From positions 27,413,949-27,477,948 of the forward strand of contig NC_030858.1 in the NCBI RefSeq assembly GCF_000208745.1: DNA of 64,000 nt. Direction: 5' to 3'. The translations under genes were made by a program, and so were the position numbers. The notes beneath the pieces are model-generated. The model worked only from the letters and a program-made list of their open reading frames with translations, was not told the DNA's origin and made no database searches. The DNA comes from Theobroma cacao. Lineage: Eukaryota; Streptophyta; Magnoliopsida; Malvales; Malvaceae. Shown here in pieces: positions 48,408-60,959 of the stretch (positions are counted from its first letter, which is position 1; the number at the start of each line of letters is the position of its first letter).

Positions 48408-49650
48408 GTGTTGACTACATGTGTTTTTGATGATAACAAAACATTCCTCATTTATTGATGTCTAACCATATTGTTTATACGTGTAGGAAAAAGCTTAAAT
48501 GTCTTAATATAATTAGTGTTTGAAAGTAAGCCAAGAAGCTTGTTGAGTTAAAAGATCATTTAATCAGTTAAACAAGTAAAAAAGAAATGATGCAATGAAG
48601 ACAAATAAGTTTTGATCAATTAACAAGAGGCTTCAATCAGTTAAAGCATCATTAGGCACTATTCCAAAGACTAGCAAAAAGATTTAACTAGTTAACACAA
48701 GATTTAATTAGTTAAGAGGGTACTGGACTCAAAATAGAAGGTTATTAATTGGTTAACCAAACTGGTTAATCGATTAAAGGTCCAACTTGAAGTACCTAAA
48801 AAGCGCCAAAATTCAAAATCAAAATGAAGTTGACCATTGAAAGGCACCAAGTCAAAAATTCAAATTCAAAAAATTTTACTCGATTGAAGTTTATTTCAAT
48901 CAGTTAACGTTGAAGGAAAAGAAGCTTCAATTAGTTAAAAGAAGGATTAATCAATTCAAAGGAAGCTAGTGAAAAACAATGCTTAAAAGAATCCGATGAC
49001 AAAAATTTCTTAATTGGTTAAAGCCCCCTTTAATCAGCTAACTCAAATGAAGAAAACTACCAAACAGAAAAGCTTTAATTGGTTAAAGCTCACCTTAACC
49101 AATTTAAAAACCACTGCCAACAAATTTAAATTTCAAAGCTAAAAAATAAAATAACATCTAGGTTTGCCCCAAAACTATTTTTAATGGCTAGAATCTATCC
49201 TCCAAGTATTTAAAAGGTTTTAAATAGTCAAAAATGGAGAGAGAAGCTATCCAAAGTGATTTTGAGCTTAGAATATTATAAAACCTTTTTTTTACACTTG
49301 TATTTCACTCCCATCCTTTGGAAAAGTATTTGAGCTTGAACTTGTACATCTTAGATTAGCTACATGATTAATTGCACTTCATCTTATTCTTATTTCTTGT
49401 TTGATTAGAGTGTGCAAGGCACTTTAAGTGTTTGTTGTAAGGGTTTAAAGCTATGGTTAAAAGCTCACATTGTAAAAGATTGCTGGAAGTTGTTAATTCC
49501 ACTAGCTTTCATAAAGTTGGGTTGAAAATCCTTGATTGGAAATATCAAGGTAATGGATATAGGTAAGGTGGATTGAATCACTATAAATATTGAGTTTTGT
49601 CCACTTCTCTTAACCTTTCTTTCCTTTTTGGTCCTTAAAGAATGCTAGAG
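48408..49650 (+). mobile_element. Ty1/copia-type LTR-like sequence (SIRE/Maximus style)
   Basis: Starts TGTTGACTACATGTGTTTTT followed by GATGATAACAAAAC, a common start of SIRE/Maximus LTRs, directly after the LINE RNase H reading frame. The body repeats words such as AATCAGTTAA and TTAATTGGTTAA. The right end and target duplication were not defined. Confidence 0.5.
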
Positions 49651-49659
49651 AAGGGTGAA

Positions 49660-50235
49660 TATCACTTCTAAAAATTGTTTTAAAGTCAACTATTTCTTTT
49701 TAATCCTCCTTTCCTTTTCTGCCTTGTCATTTAACTTTTTATCAATCCTCATAAGCAAATTGATGATCATTTCATTAGGAATAGAGGGATGACTTGCTTT
49801 AGATGGAGGGGTTGAAGGATTTTAAGCACTTGCTGTTCCTAGTGCACCTTTGATGAATTTGATACACTCTTTGCTAGCAAGTTTGTACCTCATCTTTTGA
49901 AGACCCCTTAGGAAGATACCTTGATCCTTGTTCAATGTCTAGTCAGCTTGGTATCTAATACTCCATATTCCCTCATTCTCTCAATCATATATCTAGCAAC
50001 ATTTAAATGGAGTTCATTTCCTACAAATTCCATCAACCAAATATCTTGAGAGTTGACATAGCTAAAGCTGTTATTGCTCCTTCCATGAAGTGTGGAGGCA
50101 AGGAAGTAGTAGAGAGTCCTCATTTGGACATTTTTAATGTCACTAGCATAACTTTTACCATGGTATTTTTTCTTTTTCCATAATATTTGATTATTTACAG
50201 TTTGGATCATCATGCCCAAGAGCAAATTGTCCACA
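49660..50235 (-). pseudogene. 'Putative plant transposon protein' domain remnant
   Basis: Minus-strand ORF 49932-50234 contains MRTLYYFLASTLHGRSNNSF, then VNSQDIWLMEFVGNELHLNVARYMIERM, resembling the helical domain found in extra ORFs of Athila-like elements and related plant transposon proteins. The coding-like sequence continues leftwards with stops (SKASHPSIPNEM, LMRIDKKLNDKAEKERRIKK). It resembles in type the better preserved ORF at 62168-63201. Function unknown. Confidence 0.55.
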
Positions 50236-50479
50236 TAATCAACTCAATCAAGGCTCAAATAAAATAAGTTTAAAAAGTTTTAAACTAGTACTCGAACTAA
50301 TTATTAAAGACTTAATCTAGATTATTATTGAAATTTATAGATTAGTATTATAAAACTTCAACTATATATATTTCAAATTTTACACTATAAAAACAATTAT
50401 TTATATATAATTGTTATTTTAGAAAACAAGTATTCACATACAACACACACAAGTTGAGCAAAAAACAAAATACAACATT

Positions 50480-50575
50480 CACATGCGTGCATGCGCGCAC
50501 ACATGCACATGCACATGCACATGCACACGCACACGCACATGCACACACACACACACACTCACACACATATATATA
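50480..50575. repeat. Alternating purine-pyrimidine microsatellite (GCACAT/CA)n
   Basis: About 79 bp (50480-50558) of unbroken alternation built from ATGCGCGC, GCACAT and CA units, a two-base break, then CACACACATATATATA. The Cys/Thr/His open frame here is a by-product. Confidence 0.9.
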
Positions 50576-50713
50576 GAAAGGAAAGTCATATGCTCTTATT
50601 CAAAATTGTGCATGATGTTCTTTCGTAGAAATAAAATCATAAAACACTATATGAATAAAAAACTTCAGTAATTTCTGTCTTAATGTAGACAACAAGATTA
50701 TTTGCAAGAAACT

Positions 50714-53323
50714 TGTCACAAACCAAAACCCGGGCCATGATCGACACATGGACCCAATAGGCATAGCCCACTAAGCCCAAGCAAGCCTCTCTACGTTAAC
50801 CCATCAGTAGTCTATCTATCACTTCTTTTTCTTTAAGATCTAAGACTCGTGATTTCTAATAACAATTTCTTCAAATTTAAAACGTGAAAATCAAGTACAT
50901 ACAAAGTTCATAACAAATCTCACAATTTATATTAAACCATCACATATAAACATACAACTGACCCTTAACAACCAACAAAGTGACTCTGGGCGTGGATGCT
51001 ATCATTGAAAGTCGTAGTGAACTTACCGAAAGATGAATAGGAGGGAGCACCTCGACCTAGGATCCAACTACCTTCGATCCTGAAAACTAAAACATGAAGT
51101 TGAAAAGAATGAGTATAAACCCAGTGAGTGAACATAGAAAGGGAACAAGCAAATGATACGGAAGATCTTTAGAAAACACGATGCACTTGTATTGAAACCA
51201 TGCCATTTTTATATCATAAACAAAACTCGATGCCATGCTATTTTTCAACTCAATTTGAAAACATTTAAGAATACAAACTTTCAATATACAATTCAATCAC
51301 ATTTCATTTTCTAAAAATCACTACTCTATAGGACAGGTGCACATGTGTGTAAAAATTCATGTATACATTATGTATATATAAATATATAGATAATTCAAAC
51401 ATACACCAAAGTCATCCCCACACTAGCCACCACGGCTCCACACATACACCCGCCAACCTCAACTCAGCTCATGTGCACTCCCACACCGCATATCGCTAAT
51501 ATCCTCATGTGCACTCCCACACTACACATGGCATATATCATCATCATGTGCTCTCCCATACTGCACATGGCACATATCATCATCATGTGCTCTCCCACAC
51601 CACACATGGCATATATCATCGGCATGCGCTCTCCCACACTGCACACTACTGGCACTGTCATGTGCACTCCCACACCACACACGCACAGTTATAATTATCA
51701 TTCAACATTACATTTCAATGCATGTCACACATAACAACATGCAACAAGAATCTTTGCATAACAATACATCACATGCCACAATTCAATTGGGAATTCACAT
51801 AATATTTCAAATACGTAATTCATCACATTATATGTTTAAAAACGTAAAAGTATCACTTGTGAAAAGCTTATTCCTGTGCATAAATTTTAAAAAAGTCAAC
51901 CAAGGATATGCTAGTATTTCATTCAACACATATGCATTTGTTCAAAACCTTTTAAATGCAAGTTCACTCACCTTAATAATGTCACCTTACAAAACTAGCA
52001 CCCACAAGATGCTAATCGAAGTAAATCCTAAAATACCATCAGAACCTATATTTACAATTAAATCATGACAGCCTCAAATAAGTCATGATTTGAACTTAAA
52101 AATTCTAACAAATATACACTAGCTAAATTGCATTTTAACCTAACATTTAATCTAGAATTCTAGTCTAATTCACAAACCCATTAAATTGACTATTCAAATT
52201 TCAGGTTTTTTTAACTTGATGAGCTTGGAGGCACAAAGATCAACAAAAACCTAATATTTTCAAAAAAAAGAATTTGAAGAAATTAGGAAATAAAATCTGA
52301 AAATATAACCATAAATTCAAAAATTTCAAGAGCTGAAAATATATACCTTTTGGCTTTAAAAATGAAGATTTGAAGCTGAAAACTCAAGTGTTAATGAAGG
52401 TGGAGCAGAAATAGAAAATGAAAGAAAGAAAGAAAGATTTTTCTCTCTCTCTCTCTCCTAAGGTTTAGCTGTGCTGAAAAATGGGGCTAGAAGCTGTGGT
52501 TTTGATGCACAATAAGGCAGGAGAAGGAAGAAGTAAGAAAAGAAAGGAAAGGAAAAAAAAGGAAGGAAAAGAAAATGAAAATTTTGATTTCCATAGTGGT
52601 AAGTTGAAAATGGTGTTTGAGCATGAAGGAGAAGAAGAAAATATCTTTTGGGTGGATAAGAACCGGTCATTGGAGAAGAAGATAAGAGTCAAAGCTTCCT
52701 TTGCAAGCTTTGACCAAACTAAAGGCAAAATTACCATTTTACCCTCCAAGGTTTTTCCCTTTTTAATTAAGTCCTACCATAATCTTTTAATTCCAATTTC
52801 TTTCTATTTTTCCTCCTTAACACTTGTACCAATAAAATATCAAGTTTGCACTTCAACAAGGTACCACCATAATATTTAAATATATACTTATCCACGTTAA
52901 CTTTATTTAACAAAAACACGCGGACCCCACTAACGTCATTTTTCTCTGAAATTCCCTCGTTCTTCTTCTCCCCCACTTAGATTGACTATATACTCCTCCT
53001 TCATGATCAATTTTGACATCGAATAAAATATTAATATTTTATTATTATTTATTAATAAAATATTATTTTGTTTCAAAATTTTTCACTTGTCTTCTTGGTA
53101 CCCAAAATGTCTTATTATGCCCCGATTCACTTCTAAATCACTTTTTATCTTGCTAATTCATCTTCAATAAAAATATTTTTATTTAATTATTATTTCTTCA
53201 CGTGTGAAATATTTTATTTCAAACTATGTCTTTCACCCTTCATCACTTTTAAATGCTCTAATTAACCTCAATTGGCATCCGATAAGCTTTATTAGCCAAC
53301 ATATCAAAGTACGGAGTGTTACA
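50714..53323 (-). mobile_element. Solo LTR, Tekay/Del-like family
   Basis: Plus-strand start TGTCACAAACCAAAACCCGG and end TACGGAGTGTTACA; perfect 5-bp duplications AAACT at 50709-50713 and 53324-53328. 2610 bp. Contains five to six tandem copies of a unit of about 39 bp (CATGTGCACTCCCACAC...) at 51470-51680, which makes paired ORFs on both strands that are not genes. A (GAAA)/(CT) tract lies at 52425-52458. A solo LTR, since no internal domains are present. Confidence 0.92.
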
Positions 53324-53779
53324 AAACTCATCCTATGTTTTATTGCAAAGCTTAGTTTTAATAATTTTCAATGCTAATAATGCTCTTTTAGTGAGTGAAA
53401 GAAGTACATGAAACAAACTTTTGCAAAAGAAAAACCTTAACGAACTAAATTTTAGAATTTAATTATATTATACCAATTATTCTCATTATGATTTATTTTT
53501 ATTTTTTCTTTTTAATTATTAATTAATAGAATACAATGAGCCAATTTAATTTGAAAGGAAAAAAGGCATATCTTAGAAAACATTAGGTTAGGTCATTTTG
53601 AGTTATTACAAGTTCTTTCAAGTTTCATATAGTTGATTTTAATCTAAACCCTTTTAAGAGATAAAATTCTTTCAGGTTTGAATTTTTTTGAATTTCAATA
53701 AATTTTTCAAAAAGAATGGACCCAAACTTACTTCAAATAGATTATAAGACGACTTGCTTGAGTTAAAAGGTAGGTAAGA
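53324..53779. other. Intergenic DNA, nothing recognised
   Basis: AT-rich; no domain or element end seen apart from the right AAACT duplication. Confidence 0.5.
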
Positions 53780-54000
53780 AAGTGAGTGGTGTGTGGTGGG
53801 TGCCTTCAACACTGTATTAGATGATACAAAGAGGGAAAATTGTTCTTTTATAAGGCATGCGGTAGAGCAACTTAGGAACTTTATTCAAGAGGTAAAGTTG
53901 ACTGATTTGCCACTAGTGGGAAAGAAATTCACATTGTTTAAGGGGATACAAAAGGAAGTAGCCTTGATAGGATCCTTATTTCATCTAACTGGCTAACAAT
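53780..54000 (+). pseudogene. LINE endonuclease fragment
   Basis: The frame reads GAFNTVLDDTKRENCS then LRNFIQEVKLTDLPLVGKKF, matching the plant L1 endonuclease block (GDFN...F...L.DLPL.G..FTW). The invariant Asp of GDFN is Ala here. It ends where the Athila LTR begins nearby. It cannot be the same copy as the fragment at 47956-48406 in simple order. Confidence 0.75.
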
Positions 54001-54041
54001 TTATGTTTGCTTGAGACAATTTGCTTTGAATAGGTCATTAT

Positions 54042-55420
54042 TGATAATTCTATTTTATAAAATTATTTTAGTCCAATTTTGTTATTGAATGTTAGCTAAG
54101 TCCTTAATTTTTAATTATAATTTAGTTATTTTTAGTTGTTTTTATTGTTAGTTTATTTTTAAGTGAGTTATTTTAATTTTATGTTTATTTACTTTAATTT
54201 GGCTATTATTTATTAGTTTTTATGTTTTTTGTAGGAATTAAGGGAATTGAACTTAATTTTGAAAAGTAAGGTGTTTGAAGGACCCAGAATTCTACTTGCA
54301 TATGCTTTAGTGTTTTAACCTTAACTCGCGCTACAAGACTTCAAATGATGAGATTCTTAGACCATTGGAAAGCTAAGAGTTACAGCTACAATTTTCATGA
54401 GACTACTTTAGGGTTGCGAGAATGCCAATCTTAAAGCTGACAATTGATGTTTAGGCTTCATTACACTTTTAAACCCAATAATTACAATCAGTAGGCTAAC
54501 TGAGGGAATTTTAGGTTAAGACTTTTAGTATAAATAGTATGTTTTAGTGGAAATTAAAGAGACAACTATTGGAGATTCAAGAGGCTGAAAGTTGAAACAA
54601 AAACTCGAAAAGCAAGCTGCAATCAATCATTTTATTTTCTTCTTTAGCTTTTATTTTTCTTGTTACTCTCAATGGTTAAAATTTATATAATATTATTTGT
54701 CTTCGCAATTATGGATAGCTAATTTTTTTTTCTAGGATTGCAATTGAACTCACATATAATCTAAATTTTTATCTCTTTCATGCTTATCTTTAATAGGATT
54801 TGAATTTTTTATTTCAATTTATTCTTAATGCTTTTAATTGCCTGATCATCAATTATATATATTTGGGAACCTAAACAAACTTGGGAAAGGGAGTTTAGTG
54901 TAGACTAAAATTGAAATAACAAATGATCATATTAATTGATTTGCATATAGGATAGGAATATACCTAAAGGTCATATGTAGCCAGATTAGAACTTAAACAT
55001 AATGAGTCTATTTTAATTTCATTTCACATAGGGATATAGTGTTTTGATCAAAATATATATTTTTATAAGATGAATCGAGAGACCTTTATAAATAATTGAG
55101 TACTTTAGGTTAGCCATTCAACCTATTGAAATAAGTTGAGGAAGAGAAGTAATATTTAGATGAAGTGTGAGGGATATTGTAATCCTAGGCTCGTTTAATT
55201 TGATATTTACCCAAGTTAATATTACTTTGATCTTTATTTTTACTTTAAATTTTGGTTAATTAGCTTTAGTTATTTGATTTTGATTGTTTGGATAAGATTA
55301 AATTGTTCAAATTATAGTACTTACTAAAATTTTAGATTAATTCTCTGTCGGATCGATACTCTACTTACCATTATATTATCTTTTCAATACTTAAACTTGC
55401 TTAGGTAGAAATTTAACTAA
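54042..55420 (+). repeat. 5' LTR of the Athila-type element
   Basis: Starts TGATAATTCTATTTT, similar to the TGATAACTATATTTT start of the nested LTR at 28580. TATA-like AGTATAAATAG at about 54529. The right end is placed just before the AGTTTT spacer and the PBS; it lacks a clean CA, so its last bases are uncertain. Confidence 0.75.
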
Positions 55421-55428
55421 TAAGTTTT

Positions 55429-55446
55429 TGGCATCGTTGTCGGGGA
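55429..55446 (+). other. Primer-binding site (tRNA-Asp type)
   Basis: TGGCATCGTTGTCGGGGA differs by two C-to-T type changes from the TGGCGCCGTTGCCGGGGA site used by Athila/Tat elements. Confidence 0.9.
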
Positions 55447-55670
55447 ATTATTTCTAAAATTTTTACTAATATTAATGCCAAACAATTTAGTCTTACTTCA
55501 AATTTTATTTTTATTGTTTTAACATTAGTTTTTGTTTGCTTACAGATATCTTTGATCATTGTATGCAAAGAAGAAATAACTTGAATCTTGTCCCTTTTGA
55601 TCTTGAGATAGAAAGAACTTTTAGCAAATGTCAAAGGTAGAATTTGCAAGTTACAACTTTAAATTAGACA

Positions 55671-57147
55671 ATGGCTAAAGATAACAACAACAATGGCAAC
55701 GATGCCATTAATCTAGTTCCTGAAGAAAATAGAGCACTACGAGATTATGCTATTCCTCTTTTGCAAGGTTTACACCAAAGGTGTAGAAAACCTTCCATCA
55801 ATGAAAATAATTTCAAAATTAAGCCAACTTACATTTAAATGATTCAGTCTTCAATCCATTTGGCAGGTTACCTAGTGATGATCTTAATTCTCATTTGGTG
55901 AATTTCCTGAAAATTTGTGATACTTTCAAATATAATGGAGTAACTGATGATACTATCAGATTGAGACTATTTCTGTTTTCTTTAACGGACAAAGCAAAAA
56001 GTTGGCTCAATTCATTGCCCAATGGGTCTATTACTACATGGGAGGACTTGGCTCAAAAGTTTCTTGCAAAATTCTTTTCGCCTACTAAGACTGCAAATAT
56101 GAGGAACAATATAACCTCATTCACACAATTTACGGTGAATCCTTGTATGAAGCTTGAAAAAGATTTAAAGAACTACTGACAAGATATCCACATCATGGGA
56201 TTCCTGATTGGTTGCAAGTTCAGACATTCAACAATGGGCTGGTTGGTTTAATAAAAACCACAATTGATGTTATTGCTGGTGTGGCATTAATGGGTAAAAA
56301 TACTACAGATGCTAATAATCTGTTGGAATATATGGTCTCAAATAATTGACAATGGCCTTCAGAAAAGTCTGGTCCGAGAAAAGCTATTGGAGCCTATGAA
56401 ATTAATGCACTTAGCATCCTAACTACACAAGTAACTACATAAGTGGCTGCACTATCCAAGAAGTTAGACACACTGAGAATTCATGCAATTCAAAATTCTT
56501 TTGTAGTCTATGAGATGTATAGAGATGGCCATTCAAGTGATCAATGTTCATACAATTCTGATTTAGTCCAATTTATGGGGAACTTTAACAGGCAGCAAAA
56601 TAATCCATATTCCAAAACATATAATCCTGGTTGGAGAAACCACTCAAATTTTGCATGGAATAATAAACCAGGGCCTTCAAATCAAAAGCCCATCATGCCT
56701 CCGGGTTTTCAACAACAAGCTAGACCACCAATTCCTGAAAAGAAATCCCAAGTGGAAGAACTTCTCTTGCAATATATATTAAAGAATGATGTTATAATTC
56801 AAAACTACGGAGCCTCCTTGAGAAATCTCAACACCCAAAGGGGACAGTTTGCAAATTCCATCAATAATAGACACCAAGGTGCCTTACCAAGTGACACACA
56901 AATCAATCCCAAAGGTAAGGAACAATGTAAAGCAATCACTTTAAGGAGTGGAAAAGAAATTGAAGGGGTAAATGAAAAAGCAATTGAATATGTGAATGAA
57001 CCTCCTGATGAGAAAGGAATGTGTGAAAAAACAATTGAAGTTAAACCTAAAGAAGATGAAAAAGCTAAAACTCAAGAGATTTCTCAAGTCATCCATCCTC
57101 CACAACCTTTTCCCCAAAGGCTCCAAAAGCAAAAGCTTGAAAAGTAA
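55671..57147 (+). pseudogene. Athila-type gag remnant
   Basis: ATG at 55671 opens MAKDNNNNGN. The retrotransposon gag domain at 55895-56180 reads TIRLRLFLFSLTDKAKSWLN and ITTWEDLAQKFLAKFF. Frameshift and stop at about 55840 and stops near 56178 and 56347 break it. The C-terminal part at 56443-57147 (GNFNRQQNNPYSKTYNPGW, ITLRSGKEIEG) is the Athila linker before protease. The zinc-knuckle Cys pair has become YEMYRDGHSSDQC, losing Cys residues. A capsid protein for particle assembly in the cytoplasm; not functional here. Confidence 0.88.
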
Positions 57148-57149
57148 TT

Positions 57150-60100
57150 TCAGAATTTATCAATGTCTTCAAGAAATTACATATAAATATTCCTTTTGCT
57201 TACACTTTGGAACAAATGCGAAGCTATGTTAAGTTCTTGAAGGACATCCTCTCTAAAAAAAAAGGAAATTACGTGAGTTTAAAACTGTCTCCCTTATAGA
57301 GAAATGTAGTGTAATTCTCCAAAATAAAATACTACCAAAACTAAAACATTAAGGGAGTTTCACAATCCCTTTGCACTATTGGTAATTTATTTTTGGCAAA
57401 AGCTTTTAGTGATTTAGGTACAAGTATAAATTTAATGCTTTGGTCAATTTTTGAGAAACTTGGTTTGGGGAAATACAAACCCACTTTTGTTACTTTGCAA
57501 TTCGCTTATCACTCTTATGTCTACCCAAAGGGAATTATTTAAAATGTTCTTCTCCAGGTAGATAAATTTATTTTTTAGTTGATTTTATAGTTATTGACAT
57601 GGAAGAAGATAAGCAAATTCCAATCAGCTTTGGGATGTCATTCTTGGCAACTACTAGAGCTTTGATTGATGTTGAAAAAGGTGAGCTTACTTTGCGAGTT
57701 CAAGACCAATATCTAACATGTAATATTTTCAAAGCTTTAAAATTGCCTGTGACATCTGAAGATTGTTTTTCTATGGGTGTGGTAAACGATTTTACAAAAG
57801 ATGTCTTCTTAGAAGAATATCTCAATGATCTTCTTAGAGCATGTTTAATTGCTAATTCTAACATGATTATGATGAGTTTATTGAACATTCAAATTTGTTA
57901 AATGCTTATTCCAGACTTAGAATTAATCATCAATTTGAGTCTTTAGATGTTTCAGCTTTTTTTATGCCTGCTTCAAAACCATCCATTAAAGAACTACCTA
58001 CCTTGAAACTCAAACCTTTGCCCACACATTTGAGGTATGTTTTTCTTTGAAAATCCTCTACTCTTCCAGTTATTATTTTTGCTTTTCTTACTAACATGCA
58101 AGAGGGGAAGTTATTGAGGACACTTAGAGAATTCAAAAAAGCAATAGGGTGGACCATAACTAATATTAAGGGAATTAGCCTTTCTATTTGCATGCACAAA
58201 ATTCTTCTTGAGGACAATCACAAAGCCATAATTGAACAACAAGGAAGATTGAATCCCATCATGAAAGAAGTGGTCAACAAAGAAATCATTAAGTGGTTGG
58301 ATGCTGGAATAATTTATCCTATCTCTGATAGCTTATGGGTAAGTCTGGTTCAATGTGTTCCTAAGAAAAAAAGGATGACTATTGTCACTAATGACAATAA
58401 TAAGCTTATTCCAACAAAAACTGTGACTAAATGGAGAGTTTGCATGGATTATCGCAGGCTCGATTAAGCTATAAGGAAATATCACTTCCCTCTCCCATTC
58501 ATTGATCATATGTTGGATTGACTAGTTGGTAAAGAATATTATTGTTTTTCAAATAGTTATTCTGGCTATAACTAAATTGCTATTACCCCTAAAGATCAAG
58601 AAAAGACTATCTTTACATATCCTTATGGCACCTTTGCATTTAAAAGAATGCCATTTAGATTATGTAATGCACCTGCCACCTTCCAAAGATGCATGATGGC
58701 CATATTCACAAACATGGTAGAGCAATGTTCGGATGTATTTATGGATAACTTTTCTGTCTTTGGAAATAATTTTGATGATTGACTTCTAAATCTTACTAGG
58801 GTACTCAAAAGATGTGAAGAAACAAATTTGGTACTCAACTGGGAGGAATGTCACTTCTTGGTGCAAGAAGGTATTATTCTTAGGCACAAGATCTTTAGTA
58901 ACGGCATTGAGGTAGACCAAGCAAAGATTGAAACAATTGAGAAGCTACCACCTCTAATAAATGTCAAAGGTATTAAAAGTTTTCTTGGTCATGCTGGTTT
59001 TTATCGAAGCCTTATCAAGGACTTTTCAAAAATTTCAAAACCACTTTACAATTTATTGGAAAAAGATATGCCATTTAAATTTGATAATGACTGTCTTGTT
59101 GCTTTTGATGAATTAAAGAAAAGATTAATTTCTACACCTATCATAATTAGTCTCGATTGGAATCTCCCTTTTAAACTAATGTGTGATGCAAGTGATTATG
59201 TGATGGGAGCTGTTTTGGGACAAATGAAGGATAAAATCTTTCATTCCATCTATTATGCTAGCAAGACTTTGAATGAGGCCCAGAAAAATTATACCACAAA
59301 AGAAAATGAGCTTTTAGTTATAGTTTTCGTTTTTGACAAATTTTGCTCTTATCTAGTTGGGACAAAAGTGATAATGTACACTGACCATTTAGCTATCAAA
59401 TATTTGATTGCCAAAAAGGATGTTAAGCCAAGATTGATAAAGTGGATTCTTTTGCTACAAGAATTTGATCTTGAGATTCATGACAGAAAAGGAACAGAAA
59501 ATCAAGTTGTAGACCACCTCTCAAGACTGAACATTGAAGCTCAAAGTGAGGATTCAACCTTAATCAAGGAGACTTTCCCTGATGAACAAATTCTTCAAGT
59601 GGGTAAGAAATCAATTCCTTGATATGCTAATTTTGTGAACTATTTGGTAAGCAATATTATTCCTTCATATTTAAATTTTCATCAGAAAAAGAAATTTTTA
59701 CATAATGTTAAATTTTATTTTTGGGATGAGCCTTACTTGTTTAAGTAGTGTAAAGACTATATCTTTAGAAAATGTGTCTCAAAAGAAGAAATTCAAAACG
59801 TACTTCACCATTACCAATCTTCAGATTATGGAGGACACTTTAAAGGAACAAGAACTACTGCTAAAGGCCTCTAATCAGGTTTGTATTGGACTACATTATT
59901 TAAATATGCTTATAATTTTATTTTGCATTGTGACAGGTGTCAAACAGTGCATAATATCTCAAGGCAACATGAGATGCCTTTCAACAACATCCTTGAGATA
60001 GAAATTTTTACTGTGTGGGGTATTAACTTCATGGGTCCGTTCATATCTTCATACAACAATAAATATATCTTGCATGTTGTAGATTATGTCTCCAAGTGGG

Positions 60101-60842
60101 TTAAAGCGGCAACCTTTCCTCACAATGACTCCAAGGTGGTGATGAATTTCATCAAGAAGAACACTTTCACTCATTTTGGCATTCTAAGGGCAATTATTAG
60201 TAATGAGAGGAGTTATTTTTGCCACAAATATTTTGACGCACTTTTGGCAAAATATGGAGTTAAACACAAGGTTGCAACTACTTACCATCCTCAAACTAAT
60301 GGCCAAGCAGAAGTGTCCAATAGAGAAATCAAGAAGATTTTGGAAAAACGGTTTGTCCCACAAGAAAATACTAGGCAAGAAGATTGGATGATGCACTGTG
60401 GGTATATCAAACTGCTTGTAAGACTCTAATTGGCATGTCTCCATACAAGTTGGTCTTTGGCAAGACTTGTCACCTACCAATGGAACTTGAGCACAATGCT
60501 CATTGGGCCGTGAAGAAGTTAAATTTTGATTTACATGTGACGAGTGAGCAAAGGTTGTTGCAATTAAATGAACTTGATGAATTTTGCCTTGAAACTTATG
60601 AGAATGTCAAACTCTATAAGGAGAAAATAAAGTAATGGCATGATAAAAAGACATTGGAACAAAGGTTTGAGCTCGGTCAATTGGTGTTGCTTTAGAACTC
60701 TCACTTGAATATATTTTTAGGGAAGCTTAAATCAAAATGGTTTGGTCCTTTCATTGTCAATGAGGTATTTCCACATAGAGCAATTGAAATCAGAGGTAGA
60801 TGGTCAAAAATTCAAAGTCAACAAAAAAAGATTGAAGCATAA
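57150..60842 (+). pseudogene. Athila-type pol remnant (protease, RT, RNase H, integrase)
   Basis: Protease near 57405 (DLGTSINLM, active-site DxGA-like) and 57599-57760 (IDVEKGELTLRVQ). RT at 58190-58860: KWRVCMDYRRLD, TFQRCMMAIF, and catalytic box FMDN where FMDD is expected (Asn codon 58747-58749). RT connection and RNase H at 58828-59550, open for 264 residues ([24 protein letters not shown]). Integrase at 59650-60640: zinc region with HYQSSDYGGH and CDRCQ; core GINFMGP (first Asp is Asn, 60025-60027), ISNERSYF (second Asp is Asn, 60202-60204), Glu kept in [10 protein letters not shown]. Frame breaks near 57250-57600, 58467, 59740 and 60429. Cannot support transposition. Confidence 0.9.
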
Positions 60843-60941
60843 TTAAAGAGGCGAAATTCATTGCCAAAAGTCCTTAATTCACTTGCTTAACATAACTTAG
60901 AGTTCAAGTCAGTCCAGTTAAAGACTATAAATAAAGCATTT

Positions 60942-60959
60942 CTTGGGAGGCAACCCAAG
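60942..60959 (+). promoter_or_regulatory. Conserved Athila-type hairpin downstream of pol
   Basis: CTTGGGAGGCAACCCAAG: 6-bp perfect arms (CTTGGG/CCCAAG) around AGGCAA. The GGGAGGCAACCC word is recurrent at this place in Athila/Calypso-type elements, between pol and the extra ORF. Its role is not established. Confidence 0.7.

Noticed and set aside
51464..51734. Paired ORFs with repeated MCSPTLHMAHI and MCGVGEHMMMIYA
   Set aside because: Both are frames of a tandem repeat of about 39 bp in a solo LTR, open on both strands because the unit is a multiple of three and lacks stops.
52481..52879. 132-residue Lys/Glu-rich ORF
   Set aside because: It lies in a purine-rich part of a solo LTR, overlaps opposite-strand ORFs, and has no domain.
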